From Allodiplogaster sudhausi (lineage: Eukaryota; Nematoda; Chromadorea; Rhabditida; Diplogasteridae), in contig CALZFC010000021.1 in the NCBI GenBank assembly GCA_945643635.1, forward strand, positions 1,921,001-1,985,000: a stretch of 64,000 nt of DNA, in the 5' to 3' direction. The notes under the pieces are model-generated. The model did no database searches, was not told the DNA's origin, and worked only from the letters and a program-made list of their open reading frames with translations. How positions within the stretch are numbered: position 1 is the first letter of the stretch; every line of letters starts with the position of its first letter. Position numbers and translations under genes: made by a program. This document shows, piece by piece, positions 12,340 through 23,093 of the stretch.

Positions 12340-15300
12340 TGAGAGCGAGAAGTAGGAGGAGGAGGAGGAGGAATGAGATTCTCCTGATTCAAACGCCCAA
12401 ATCTGCCCCTATATGCCACCACCGCCATCGACCCGCACCAACTGGTTTGCCATTAGAACAAATTCACGCGACTCCAAGGAAAGAAGAGAGGGAAGAGGCA
12501 ACCACGCCCTCTTTGTCTCTCTCCATCTCCCTCTCTGTTTCTATCTTTCTCTCGCGCTCTCTCCGTATATCTCTGCCTTGTCTAGCCATCTCTCTCTCCT
12601 TCTCTCTGTCCTCCCCTTTCTCTCCTTCTATCTTTCTCTGCTTCTGACCTGTACACCTCTTGCCAAAGAAGGCACAGAAGAAAATAGGATGCAGAATAAC
12701 GATGAAGAGAATGAAAGAAACGAGTAGGAGAAAGGCGATTGGTACGGAGGAGGAGATGATTGGATGAGTAAAGAAGATAGATGATGCAAAAAAGATCAAA
12801 GGAGTAGTGAAAAACGAAGAAGACAAAAAGGCGAAGGAGCATGAACGGGAAATAGACGGTGAGAAGGAAAGAGCACGAATGACACCAACAGATTCGGTTG
12901 GAATGCACGTTGTAGAAGGTGAGAGAAAGAAAGATACGTGGGGAGGCAGAGAGAAAAGTGAGAGAGAGAGCAGAGAGAGTGAGAGAGTGTAAGAAAGAGG
13001 GGCGCGCATCACACAATCGCGCGGTGAGAGTGGTGTGTCTTCTCTCCCCTGCTCCCTCCATTCTTGACGCGTTCGCCCCTTTGATCTGTCTCTGGTCACT
13101 TTGGCGGAGGCAGCCTCTGTCCTTGTCTCTGCGAAGTAGACCGTTAACGACCTCCCCCCGGAATGGACTTGCGCTCCAGGTCCAATCCGCGTCTGCCTTC
13201 GGGCGGCGGTGATCCTCGTTACGCCCAGCCGCCGCCAGGCCCAGGCTTTGGCGGACCACCGCCCGGGCCCGGCTATGTTGGCGGTGGCGGCGGCTTCCCA
13301 CCCGCCGAATACCCTGATAGGGGCGTCGGCCCTGACCGCGGCGGATTCGGCGCGAGCCTCGATCCTCGCACTCATCGGAGCCGATCACTGGATTTGCGTC
13401 GTGAGCTAGAAGATGACGTCGATCTCGGCTCATCTCGCAACCGATTCGGCAGCCAGGCACTCGTGCCAGTCGACAGACAGGGAAGACGCAACTATGAGTA
13501 CGACAGGGAGTACCACGGCGAGGACGCGCGCGGCTTCGACGCCCGCGCCCGCTACGACGGCGGATACTGGACAGAGCGCGGCGGAGGAGGGGGCGGCGGC
13601 TTCGCGGGCATGTCGCCTCGCTCGCGCACCCTCGCGCGCTCCCAGGAGTGGTATCCGAAAGGCGCGCCTGGCGGCGGAAGCACGAGTCCGCGCGGCCACC
13701 GCGGCGGAGGCGGCATGTCTCCCAGGTCCGCCGACTCCTCTGGGCGCAAGCATCTCAGCATCAGCGTCGACCGGACTGGACGCGAGAAGCGCGCGAGCGG
13801 CGGACAAGGCTTCTCGTTTGGCAGGAAGGACGAGCCGAGTCCGCGCTCAGGCATTTACTCCACTCGAGACGACTTTGGCCGCAATGAGTTCGGCGTTGCG
13901 GCAGCGGCTAATGTTGGCGGTCTTGGCGGAGGCGGAAGGAGATACGAACAGGACTGGAGTGCTACTGGCGGCGGTGGCGGGGGTGGGCATCGCAGCTACT
14001 ACTCCAGCGGCTACCATCACGAACGTCAGAGCGCGGGCGGCGCAGGGAATCCAGCAGCCGCGTCAACTGGCGGCGGCGGGGGATTCATCAAGCGTGCGCC
14101 GCCCACCGGCAAACCGCTCGCTCCCGGCGCCCCCTTCGCTGCCGGCGGCCCTCAGCCACCTCGCCGCCACTACAAGGTGCGCTGCTGCTGCTTTTCGTTC
14201 ACGTGGCCGCCATGGAGTCTCGAGCCCGTCGAGCCACCGCAGCCGCTCTACACGCGCAACATCTGAGAGAAAGGACATTTTTATCCTGCGACCGAGACAA
14301 GTTATCATTGTCTAACATTAATATATTTTCATTTGTTCAAATCGGTTATTTTCGTATCATCTTAACTTCACTAACTGTCTCGTTTTTGCTCAGCCATCTT
14401 GTTTCTTTTTTTAAAGAAAGAGTATCCTCAAAATATATCACTGCCTGAGCATATACGTATGCTTAAAAACACAGAAAGTTGCTCATTATTCATGGTTTGT
14501 TTTCTTGCGGTGTTTTCTCTACTGTCTAGCACTTTTTAGTGCTCATCGCCATTTCCCGCGCACTTTTGCAGTCTGCTTCTAACACTGCGCTATGATTATT
14601 GCCTCACTTTGCATGACAACATCCATTGTTGCCCAAATTCTCTCATTTTAAATGCCTTTTCTCATAATTGTTTACATGCTAATTACAGTCAATGTAGGAT
14701 AAATCTTTTGTGCCATAACTCGCTAGTTTTCATGCATCACTGAACATTGTTCCGTGCAAAATGAAAAGCAGGAAAATGCACGACATACTGCAGAGCGGTT
14801 GGTACTAAAGTTACATGTTTTTGTTACTAATTTTCTTTTATCGTTATATTTCTTTTGATCAATTTTCATTTTCTTGTTGTCTATTTGAGGAGCGTGATGA
14901 GAACGTGTACAGCGGAGGCTACGATTATGCAGAGGATGACTCGGGAAGGGAGAAGTATAGCATGATGGAGTTTGCCCTACTCTACTTCCGACAGCCTCGT
15001 GGCGGAGATCGTCAGTTTTTTTTCTTCTTAATTCTTTTTTATGGCAAGAGAATGTTCGCTTAAAATTTAAGGCCATGCCTTATTTGCTTTCTAACAACGA
15101 ACACTTAAATGTAATCTTAGCAACGAAATCTATGTTCGCTCTCTTCATTTTCTAGTATTTTCCTCTTCGCACTCTTCTCTCACATGACGTCTTCGTTATC
15201 CCCTATTGCGATTCTCATCATGTATTTCATTATATCACCTGCAGCGTTCCTTTTGGCAGAACTTTAAGTGGAAGTTGTCTTTGACAATCAGAAATCCGAA

Positions 15301-18208
15301 AAATTATTTTGAACAAAAAGTTAGGGTGCGGCAATTCTTAACGCTTCTCTGTATAATTCAGCGTACAAAGCACAATTGAAGTATCGTAGTAATTCATCAG
15401 TTCAAGAATGCAGTTGTCCTTTCCGTTGCATTCCTATTTGACTCTCTCGTTCTCTATTTCACCCGCTTTCTCGTCTCAACACTTTTTCTTTTCCTCATTC
15501 TCGCAATCCCTTTCTTTATTGTTGATTGTGAAACAGTTATTACACTGCTCTTTCTCCCTAGCATTTGTCCTTCAAGAGGGACATTTATTTCGAGAGCTGA
15601 AAATATATACCTTGCAAAATGTGCCAATGCAAATCTTTGACATACGAACGACGTGAAACTTCATCAGCAAAGTTTTCATCAATATGCTCATCTTCCTATT
15701 TTCTTGGATCGGCTAACCGAGTGATAGCTTCATCCCGCAACCTCGTATTAGGGGCGGACTTGATAATCCCGCTGTCTATCGATAATCCCCTCTCCTTTTC
15801 TGGCCGCTGACCCTGTTAACAATCTGGAGAAGGAGAGCGAGTATATGCCAAAAATAATGTTTGAAATTAATATAACAGAAAATAATATCTGGAACGATAT
15901 GTTTAGTCGTTTTGCGCTCACCTCGCCTTTTGCGCGTTTGAAGCGTCCATGTCAAGGGCATTTACACGCTTGTGCGCACTAGCAAACATGCTTGCAGTGT
16001 CTGAGAATGGGAATGACGGAGAGAGAGAGAGAGGGAAGAAGAAGAAGAAGAAGAAGCTAGAATTGCGGGCTAACGAGGTGTCAAAGGTCGCGACTGTGAC
16101 AGTGATACTCATCTTCCGCCGCAGCCTCGCATTGTTTACGATGCATTGCTAGGCTGTGCACGGCGGCGCTCTTTTAATGACTGGCGCGCGAATGACACAA
16201 AACTACGAATCGTATGCAGTCCAACCTCACAAGAACAGTTCCAGTTCGTTAGAATTACAAAGAAGATGAAAAGATGCCTCAGGTAAAATGGAAGGAAGGA
16301 AAGAATATACTTATAGGAAAGGACTGGACGTGGAAGGAGGTAGCGACGAAGCTGAAATGGACCGAGAAGCTGATGCAGAATTCATTGTTACGATTCGAGA
16401 ATCAAGAGACGAACAAGATCGCGTGCGACAGCTTCATCTGTAGGAATTACTGCACTTATTTATAGTTATAGTTTATACATCAAAAACCGGAAATTTGCTT
16501 TAAATGGTAGAAAAAGCGCTGCATTTGCTTGGTGAAATGAGATAGGCATTCAGGCATCATGAAGTTTATGTGCGATGAGCCTCTGAAGCGCGGCGAGACC
16601 TTCACGGACGTCGTCTACAAGCTGATGCTCGCGCTGCGCAAGTGCGAGCCGCTCAGGGATGAAGTCTACTGCCAGCTCATTCGACAGACCACTGCAAACA
16701 GGGCTGAGAAGTCAGCTACATGAATATTTTCATTTGAATTGTATAAAAAATTAAAATTAAACTAAATTTTACACTTTCATTAAATATTAAGTCCCGAGAG
16801 CGCTGCGCGAGGCTGGCGACTCTTCTCGATCGTCACTGCATTCTTCGATTGCTCGAAGACACTGCGACCGTATCTCATGAAGCATCTCACAGAAATGGCC
16901 GACGACGATCGCCGCACATTCCATGGTTTATAATACTTAGAATTTTGTTTAGCCTGCTTTGTAAATAACTGAATTAATTAATGTTTAATTACGCAACGGC
17001 AAAGTTGATGACAATTTTTTAGTAAATGTTAAATTAAGCAACGGCTGAGCAGTGCCTGTCCAACCTCAACAAGACCTTCCGCTACGGCGGCCGCAAGTTC
17101 CTGCTGAGCGGCGTCGAGATCGAGGAGTTAACGGTTTGGATCCCCTTGCCGATACTCGGAAGAATAATGGACGGAGAAGAGCCTTTTTCAGAAGGGGAAA
17201 CGTCTAAAAAGGCAGCTGTACGTCGTGCCTGGTGGCCATCGACGCGTCATCAACACGACGTCCGTCACCGTGGTTGAGGAGGTCGTCCGCGACCTCTGCG
17301 GCCAGCTCAACATTCGCAGCGTCGTAGAACAGCAAGAATTCTGCCTATGTGCGATCATCGATGGAGGTGGGAATATCTTCTTTCTTTAGAGTTTAATGAT
17401 TTGATAATATTGCACTGGTATGCCAAAAATAATGTTTGAAATTAATATAACAGAAAATAATAATTGCTTGCCAAAAAAAGAAAAAGAAATATGTATCTAT
17501 ATTGCAGACAAAGAGAAGGAGACGATCGTCGCATCGAACGACGAGTACATCCAAGACATCTGCACTGAGCTCGAGCATCGCGGCGTCGCCTTCTTCTTCG
17601 AGCTGCGCCGCTTCGTCTGGCTCCAGCCGCTCCGACTCGACTCCGCCTTCTACATCGACGCCATATTCTTCCAGGCGAGTAGAGACTCGCCTGGAAGAAT
17701 ATGGCGTGTAAAACTGGCTAATTGTTGTAAATATTTAGTGTTCATCCGCCTTTACGTTCAGATCTTGCCCGACTACCTCAAAGGCCTTCTCATCACGCCG
17801 CAATCGAATGGCCAGCTAAGCTCGTCAACTCTCGTGCGTCGAGTGCTTTATTAATTCGAATTAGAGAAACAACTGATGACGTAATCCTTTCTTCTTCAGG
17901 ATGACATTGCTCGCCTTGGCGCGTACATCTATCTTTCTTCGGAAGAAGATCGTAGCCAACCGCTGACACCGTGCGTATAATTATTTGATATTTTCATATT
18001 TAATTCGTACGATTTACCAAAAAGTATTTAAAAAAATATAGAAGAGTAGATAATTGTAGCCAATCCGTGACGCGTGTGCTGCCGCTGACGGCCGTCCGCT
18101 CGCGGCTCATCTCAACGGACAAGTGGATGGAACGCATTGAGCGGAAGCTGCGCACTCTTGACCTCGAGGACATCTCGCCGAGTCACGCTCGTGCTGCCTT
18201 CTTAGGCA

Positions 18209-18247
<39 letters not shown>

Positions 18248-19015
18248 GGAGAGGGGGAGAGAAAGATAGAAGGAGAGAGAAAGATAGAGAGAGATAAATA
18301 TTGTAGCAGTAACCTTTCGTTCCAGAGTGCAACATGTACTCTTCATATTCCTTTCGTATCTAAATGACACGAGGTAAGCTCTTCTGATTTTCAGAGCTCG
18401 TCGAAAAGTGGCCATCCTTTGGCGCCGCCTTCTTCTTCGTTTTGTCTGCAGGAGAAGAGGACCGCGAGGTTTTTGCATTTTTATAATTTATAGGTTTTGC
18501 CCTGAAGGAGAAGTTGTTCCAGGTCGGCGAAGTGTTGCTGTCGATCAACCGCGTCGGTCTGCGCATCATGTCGCCCGACAACTATCGACTGCTCGCAGAG
18601 TACTCGTTGTCTTCGGTTCGTCCTCTCCCTCTCTCACGCATATACACACACACACCTCAGAATCTCTAATGACCCTTCCATCCACTAACCACAGACCAAG
18701 ATGATTCCGACTCTCGCAGATTGGTTCGATGAAACGCTATGAACGCGCGCCCGGCCAGTACTTGGACGTCAACGTCCGTGGAGGCAACCGCGACCTCAAG
18801 TTGACCTTCCACTCTGATAAGGTAGAGTTTTTCATTTAGTAATCGTGCCATTGTCAGCGTATCGACGAATCTTCTATATTTCGCAAATTTAAATTAAACA
18901 CAACGTTTAACTGAATAAGGTCCGTGAAATTGCCCGACTGCTCGGTCACTACACCTTCGTGTACAACTCGCGAAAGCGTGGAGCGCTGAACAAGTCGGAT
19001 ATGGCCCGCGGATAG
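1..19015 (+). CDS. Unconventional myosin, class XV-like (MyTH4-FERM myosin), 5'-partial
   Basis: This is an actin-based motor whose tail binds cargo or membrane. About 50 short exons run from the window edge to a TAG at 19013-19015. Order seen: motor (P-loop GESGSGKS, switch II DYTGFE, actin-binding QFVRCIRAN), IQ neck, MyTH4, ubiquitin-like FERM lobe, long Pro/Gln-rich linker, FERM F3-like segment, SH3, second MyTH4, complete FERM. That order, with a degenerate first FERM and a long linker before the SH3, fits class XV (vertebrate MYO15A, Drosophila Sisyphus) better than class VII. The nematode class XII myosin (hum-4) is the likely closest worm relative, so no symbol is given. The 5' end of the gene is off the window, and the first frame begins at base 3. 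Most introns are 50-150 bp with GT-AG ends; the intron after base 215 appears to be GC-AG. The FERM C-terminus ends shortly after a KRGALNKSDMARG tail. Confidence 0.95.
1283..1330. repeat. (TC)n microsatellite in a myosin intron
   Basis: A nearly pure CT dinucleotide run between the motor exons ending at 1241 and starting at 1403. Similar intronic GA tracts of this gene lie at about 12278-12343 and 18211-18243. Confidence 0.9.
3198..3660 (+). other. IQ neck of the myosin
   Basis: Two exons (3198-3384 and 3537-3660) encode an Arg-rich helix after the converter (TSHVFLRERLARRLLEQRR). It contains at least two IQ-like motifs, ALVIQRTVRGAITRRRF and AAIRLQAAYRMW. These bind calmodulin-type light chains in the family. 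The second exon continues as a charged helix (RKRLAAERQRALQSLKQE), possibly another degenerate IQ or a short coiled coil. The neck is short compared with class VII, which has five IQ motifs. Confidence 0.85.
4023..5363 (+). other. First MyTH4 domain and FERM F1-like lobe
   Basis: Exons at about 4023-4095, 4159-4344, 4447-4607, 4743-4990 and 5100-5363. The MyTH4 hallmark LRDELLMQLCNQCYRN is at 4460-4510, followed by the helices of the domain. The next exons (SSILIEAHSWCTAEELAQRVL, then GEPEGWTIAVE) resemble the ubiquitin-like F1 lobe of FERM. F2 and F3 do not follow directly; a Lys/Ala/Ser-rich stretch leads into the linker. The preceding exon 3772-3890 belongs to the acidic pre-MyTH4 helix. 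Confidence 0.85.
5470..9890 (+). other. Pro/Gln-rich low-complexity linker of the myosin tail
   Basis: A series of small exons (for example 5470-5745, ~5856-5930, 6127-6243, 6290-6409, 8764-8919, 9384-9713 and 9778-9880) encodes Pro-, Gln-, Ala- and Met-rich disordered protein with motifs such as PPQFTAG, QHQQQQ and PAPAPQTPQQPQ. Frames stay open only within these exons, and each is bordered by plausible splice signals. Individual exon limits are approximate. The intron around 7860-8390 is TC-rich and shows no exon. The class XV tail has a comparable Pro-rich region before the SH3. Confidence 0.7.
9989..12006 (+). other. FERM F3/PH-like segment and SH3 domain of the myosin
   Basis: Exons at about 9989-10126, ~10216-10376, ~10465-10592, ~10698-10842, 10958-11055, 11157-11248 and 11964-12006. 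They begin MFLPGEQLEDVQLIDMVFAQ and continue through a PH-like fold (ENVFVLLAIGETGLRLLIHN, then LTIRTRANMLVHLRTEQ). The SH3 is visible as LSFTRNERIELIDK followed by DGWLHGRVGTRYGIFPAEHV, which is the ALYDY-to-GxFPxxYV span of that fold. The small exon 11964-12006 (RGNHPDVPALPYSE) ends in phase 0. The intron 11249-11963 is GA-rich and holds no exon I can see. Confidence 0.85.
12007..13162 (+). other. Large purine/pyrimidine-rich intron; putative internal promoter region
   Basis: There is no convincing coding exon here. It holds a GA tract (about 12278-12343), a TC-rich block (12500-12640) and another GA-rich block (12880-13000). It lies directly upstream of the ATG-initiated Gly-rich exon at 13163, so it would be the promoter of a short isoform if that exon is an alternative first exon. 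Long open frames on either strand here come from dinucleotide repeats. Confidence 0.5.
13163..14176 (+). CDS. Gly/Arg/Ser-rich exon, likely alternative first exon of the myosin gene
   Basis: This is a 338-codon open exon starting MDLRSRSNPRLPSGGG and ending RRHYK at a GT donor in phase 0. It is very rich in Gly, Pro, Arg and Ser, with SPRS/SPRG-type repeats, and is probably disordered. A TAA lies in frame seven codons upstream of the ATG. I find no strong phase-0 acceptor that would join it to the preceding SH3-side exon (ends 12006, phase 0). Its donor phase fits the MyTH4 exon at 14890, and so does that of the exon ending at 12006. The simplest reading is two transcripts: full-length (SH3 exon to 14890) and a motor-less form starting here. 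A cassette exon with an internal acceptor (for example after codon 27) or a separate nested gene is possible. Confidence 0.7.
15844..15887 (+). repeat. 44-bp dispersed repeat, copy A (myosin intron)
   Basis: The 44 bases starting TATGCCAAAAATAATG recur without mismatch at 17419-17462 in another intron of the same gene. The flanks differ. Confidence 0.85.
17419..17462 (+). repeat. 44-bp dispersed repeat, copy B (myosin intron)
   Basis: This is an identical direct copy of 15844-15887, 1.57 kb downstream, lying just upstream of the coding exon that starts near 17506. Confidence 0.85.
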
Positions 19016-19642
19016 AAAGTTTGAAATCGAATATGGAATCATCACCATATCTATTCATCACACCTATTGTGTGTTGCTTAATATTTTGCCGAAAAATCAT
19101 TTCAAATTTTTCCTACTTTCTGATGAAAACAAACGTATTATCAAATTATCCTAGCTTGCCAGTAAGAATAGAATAACATATCGCTATGTGTAGCAGTCCC
19201 TAGGATCATATAGAGTTTTTGTCTAAAAATATTCTCTTTCGGCATGTTTATTATTCAGCGCATGCCAGCAATTTATCAGCATCATGAAATTATTAATAAG
19301 ATATAATTAAATACCTAAATATTTAAGTAACGGTGCCGGAATAATTTTAAACTGTATTTATGAATTGAAATTGCAATTGCTGATAAAGCAATCAAATCAC
19401 ATGGATCAGCATTCAGTCTGCGAAGATGTTGTTAATAATGTAATTTCGCAACCTACATTAATCTTAAATGTTAAATTGTGGTGACGGCCTAATTTTTAAG
19501 TCTATTGCAATAACAGCTATGCAATTTAAACGCGTCATTAAATCAATCCTAAACACTAAGAACAAATAATGAGTAGGAGAAAATAGAATTATGCATGAAA
19601 TCTTAGGAAATGAAGCACAACAGATATCCCGCGCTCACACAA
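19016..19642. other. Convergent intergenic spacer
   Basis: AT-rich DNA between the converging 3' ends of the myosin and the minus-strand gene. It presumably holds both 3' UTRs; no further feature was seen. Confidence 0.6.
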
Positions 19643-20906
19643 TTATCTTCTCTTATAGTTAGCTTTGCAACTGGATTGTCGAGTGAGAGAGCGAGTGATA
19701 GGTCGATGAGACTCCGCTGCTGCGACTATTTTCTTAAAAATGTGTTTTTTAAAGCTTTCCTTATTTCTATTCAGATAACCTAATGAACAGAGAAAGTCCT
19801 TGGTGTCAAAATGAAGAGAAACTCTTTTCACAACTAACCGCAATCTCTCGGCTGTCCTTCGTGCCCATCGAGAAAGCTCGGCGGCTTCTCAGTGCACGGC
19901 GCAGCGTCTTGATGTTAGCGAACCGCCTGATGGCGGTGTCATCGCTCAGATTCGTCTGCATCGAGTTTGAGCGGCTCTCCAATTCTACCTCGCCGTCCGC
20001 GAAGTCGACATTCATCTCTGTCTCATGGACGGTGGCGACTCAATTCATTCAAAAATAAAAAAATAAATGGCCATCCACATTCGGGTTGATTTGAAGCCTA
20101 TCACTGCAATATTGGAAGGTAATTATCCGGAATTGTTGACAGTATAACTGACCAGATGAAGGGCAGACAGTGGCGAAAGCGATGGCAATGCTATCTGATC
20201 GCACTCGATTGCCTCATTCGTGCCTACACCTAGCAGCGTTAACTACTTATATGTATTATGTTAAAAACATCTTCTCTTCCAATTATAGAATGTTCAGCTT
20301 TACCATTTGCTCTCCGATTTGATTAAAATTTTTTAAAAATAAATCAACCACAAAATGAATAAGATGCGTATAGCTGAGAACGATGGCCTTTGCTGTAGAG
20401 ATGAGAAGGACGTCTCTTGTTCGTAGAAAGTCGCTGTTCCGCTCTGCTTGTTCAATCATGTGTAGCACAGCCAGCACTGCCTTCTAAAGCGATCACTACT
20501 CGTCAGCAATTCCAATTTGGCCGCAAGGCAAAGTATGATAAGGGAGAATAAATACGACGACCCTTGAGAATATGATCTTTATGAAGGAAGACCTCTTTCT
20601 CTTGAAGATCTGCAGAAGGCTTGACGGCGAGCATCTCGTTGAGACGAAGGAACAGACGATCACTGACAGTCCTCGATTCGGATGGGCACAACATCTGCAC
20701 CTTTAAAAGAATAAAGTTGCAAGAAAGAAAGGCTAACTGTTAGAATTAAAGCATTAAAGAATGGAAATACTTTCAAGATGGGAAGAAAGATAAAATACCA
20801 TGTCAAGCGGCGACTGAAACTGCTCGCGAAGTGCTTGAAGCCGTGCTCGAATGCTCGTCGCTCCAGACATGCGTCGCTCCCCGAACGAAGAGGACACTTT
20901 CATCAT
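19643..20906 (-). CDS. Unrecognised multi-exon protein
   Basis: I do not recognise the family. Reading the minus strand, a first exon with ATG at 20906-20904 encodes MMKVSSSFGERRMSGATSIR and ends in LDM at a GT donor. Next come exons near 20700-20560 (VQMLCPSESRTVSDRLFLRL), ~20488-20300 (KAVLAVLHMIEQAERNSDFL), ~20240-20155 (VGTNEAIECDQIALPSLSPL) and ~20042-19848 (an acidic then Arg-rich stretch ending in DSREIA). The last exon, ~19727-19643, begins KIVAAAESHRPITR and ends NYKRR with TAA. Phases agree where checked. The protein looks helical and cytosolic, with no signal peptide. An acceptor sits 19 nt before the first ATG, so upstream exons or trans-splicing are both possible. Its 3' end faces the myosin 3' end, about 630 bp away. 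Confidence 0.6.
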
Positions 20907-23080
20907 AACACACGGCGAGTTTGCTGTAAGAAGTCGACGTTTTGTATCACGAACATTTCTCGCAATAAGTCTTCAACAGTTGAACGTCGACTACAAAGAG
21001 TAAAAAGTACGAAAGAGAGAGCAGGAGAGAAGCAGAAAGGTGAAGTAGAAATAAGGAACAAGCGGCAACAGCCCTTTAGCGTAACAGATGGAGAGTGAAA
21101 TGCCAGGTAGAGGGCTCCTCCTATTGATTTGTCATTCAATTTTGTATTCGACGTATTTTGACTGCTGTACAGAAAAAGAGTCACGCCATGACGTCAACAT
21201 TAATTTGCTGCGTATTTTTAAAGGGCGTGCACGCCGAACGGAAAACACTTGACATGTTAATAAAAGAACAAAAAACAATAATGACAATAAATGTTAATAT
21301 GATGAAGAAGTCTTGAGATGCATTTTTCTGTTTGAATCGGTTTGATAATGTTCAGGAAGTGCCCCGAAGGCCGATGGCAGCGTCTCTATCGCCAGTCTCA
21401 ATCTGATCGCTACTCTCTTTCTCCTGCCTCAGGCGATGGTCTGATAAAACGAGAGGCCGTGAAGAAAACTGTGAGACGCCGTAATGCTAAAGCTTTGTGG
21501 GAAATGAGAGGGAAAAGAAGGAAGACGTGTCGACTCGAAGAGAAAGATGGAGAGAGAGAGAGAGAATGAGAAGAAGAAGAAAGTAGAGAGTATAAAAAGA
21601 GAACTAGAGAACGGGAGAACGAGAATAGAGAGAAATGACCATTCCATTTAAGGTGTGAGTGGAGGGGGAGAAGAAGAGAGAAGAAAAAGACATGAGTCAA
21701 CGTTTCTGGCTTCGGGCACTGTAGGGAGAGGTGCGCAGCAGCAACACTAATATCATGCCGTTCAATGCCTGGAGGCGAAGAGAGGAGTAAAGGGGAAGGG
21801 GGGGATGTAGACAGAGACTGATGGATGGACGAAGAGGAATCGATGATGGGAAAGAGAGAAAGAGAGAAAGAGAAAGAGAGAGTGAGAGAGAGGACTCTGT
21901 TGTTGCAGCAAAAGAATGGGCCTGATTGTGAGCAGAGGTGGGCTGAGTGGAATGACATCATCATCTCTGCTGTACGAAAATGCATCATGGATTTATCGGA
22001 ATAAAACCCTTTTTACCGGAATTTAGAATTCGGAGGAAAACGTGTCGCAATTCGAAATTCGGTATTCCGAGCAATTATTACAGGTTCGCCAAAGAGGTAC
22101 ATATATTTGAAAAAAGGCTCCAATGCATTGATTGATTAGAATTCGCGAAAACTTTCAATGAAGGGGGAACGGTTCATAGGCTATCAGATAAACACAGTCA
22201 AATCATTCATACGTGGTAATAGGAAGATTCGGCGGATAATATCGTTTAATTCAGAAGCATTGTCAACATCATGGACAGAAACCAACCGCTCACGAAGGGC
22301 CAAAAATGGAAAACTAGCCCGAAATGAAAAGAAAGTAAAGCAAGAATGACATGAACAAGTGCTAGCTATTGAGGGGATGTATCGGAATCATATTTTCACA
22401 CCGGAATAAAGTTTCATACATATTCGACAAAACGTACAGAAATTTGAAATTAGGATTTCGGAATTCCATTAATCCCCTGTTCTGCATCATATTTATTTGA
22501 GATGTGTTCCTCCTTACATAGCACAGTGTTGATATCTCTCTTGCTCTCTCATGCATACAGGCCGGAAAGTGTACATGAAAGAATGTGCATTAACAAGAAA
22601 GATGGGTAAAGATAAAAAGTCAGTGACAATTACTCATCGACATCGACTATCGAAAGATATAACATCTTTCGTACTAATGTACACAGTCTTTCTATCTTCT
22701 TCTAGCTCATCGACGTTTGAGCTTAAATGTTTCTTTCACTTTCTCAAACTCTTACTCTCCATCTCTCCCCCTCTCTCTCACTTCCTCAAACTTTCTCTCT
22801 CTCTTACTCTCTCTAAATCTATCGGGTGGACACTGCGAGAGAGGCGGAGAACGTCTCCATGGAATTTGTGTTAAAACGAGAGAAAAAAATGAAGACCATG
22901 CGATCTATTCGAAGATAACGATGGCATTATTTCAAATGATTTTCCCCTCCTACTCACGCCTTTTAACTGATTTTGCTTACATTAGCTACTTTTCCAACTT
23001 GTATTTAAAAGTTTGTGGCTGTTTTTATAGCTGCGAGCTTAAATAACATTTTATATATTAGTATAAAAAAAGTTAAAATT
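20907..23080. other. Intergenic, GA/TC-rich, no gene recognised
   Basis: This contains purine-rich blocks (about 21000-21060, 21530-21700, 21840-21900) and a TC-rich block (22680-22820). Between 21990 and 22500 there are several GGAATTCCG-like and TTCGGAAT words on both strands, suggestive of a decayed inverted-repeat element, but the ends are too diverged to define. Open frames here are products of low complexity. The region would include the promoters of the flanking divergent genes. Confidence 0.5.
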
Positions 23081-23093
23081 TTTAAAATTGCAG
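23081..23093 (+). promoter_or_regulatory. Probable spliced-leader trans-splice acceptor
   Basis: A run of A/T ending in TTTAAAATTGCAG sits immediately before the ATG at 23094, with no upstream coding exon. In nematodes a 3' splice site with no partner donor at the start codon is the usual mark of SL trans-splicing. A short 5' UTR exon cannot be excluded. Confidence 0.5.

Larger units (their letters stand above)
14890..19015 (+). other. Second MyTH4 and C-terminal FERM domain
   Basis: Exons at about 14890-15010, ~16258-16440, 16551-16711, ~16795-16927, ~17045-17133, ~17200-17367, 17506-17674, 17761-17833, 17900-17969, 18063-~18208, ~18395-18467, ~18494-18616, ~18716-18822 and ~18920-19015. 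MyTH4 features are KYSMMEFALLYFRQP, DWTWKEVATKLKWTEK, IMKFMCDEPL and LRDEVYCQLIRQTT. FERM features are RQLYVVPGGHRRVINTTSVT (F1), LLITPQSNGQLSSS (F2) and KEKLFQVGEVLLSINRVGLR with a final helix VREIARLLGHYTFVYN (F3). The intron 15011-16257 is 1.2 kb and carries part of a dispersed repeat. Confidence 0.88.

Noticed and set aside
12252..12992. Long open frames on both strands in the 12-13 kb region (up to about 300 codons)
   Set aside because: They consist of Arg-Glu or Ser-Leu dipeptide runs from GA/TC tracts and lie inside a myosin intron; no splice or family support.
13430..13854. Minus-strand frames opposite the Gly-rich myosin exon
   Set aside because: GC-rich antisense shadows; no independent signals.
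21990..22500. Possible inverted-repeat element marked by GGAATTCCG-like words
   Set aside because: Candidate ends match only loosely and no target duplication was found.
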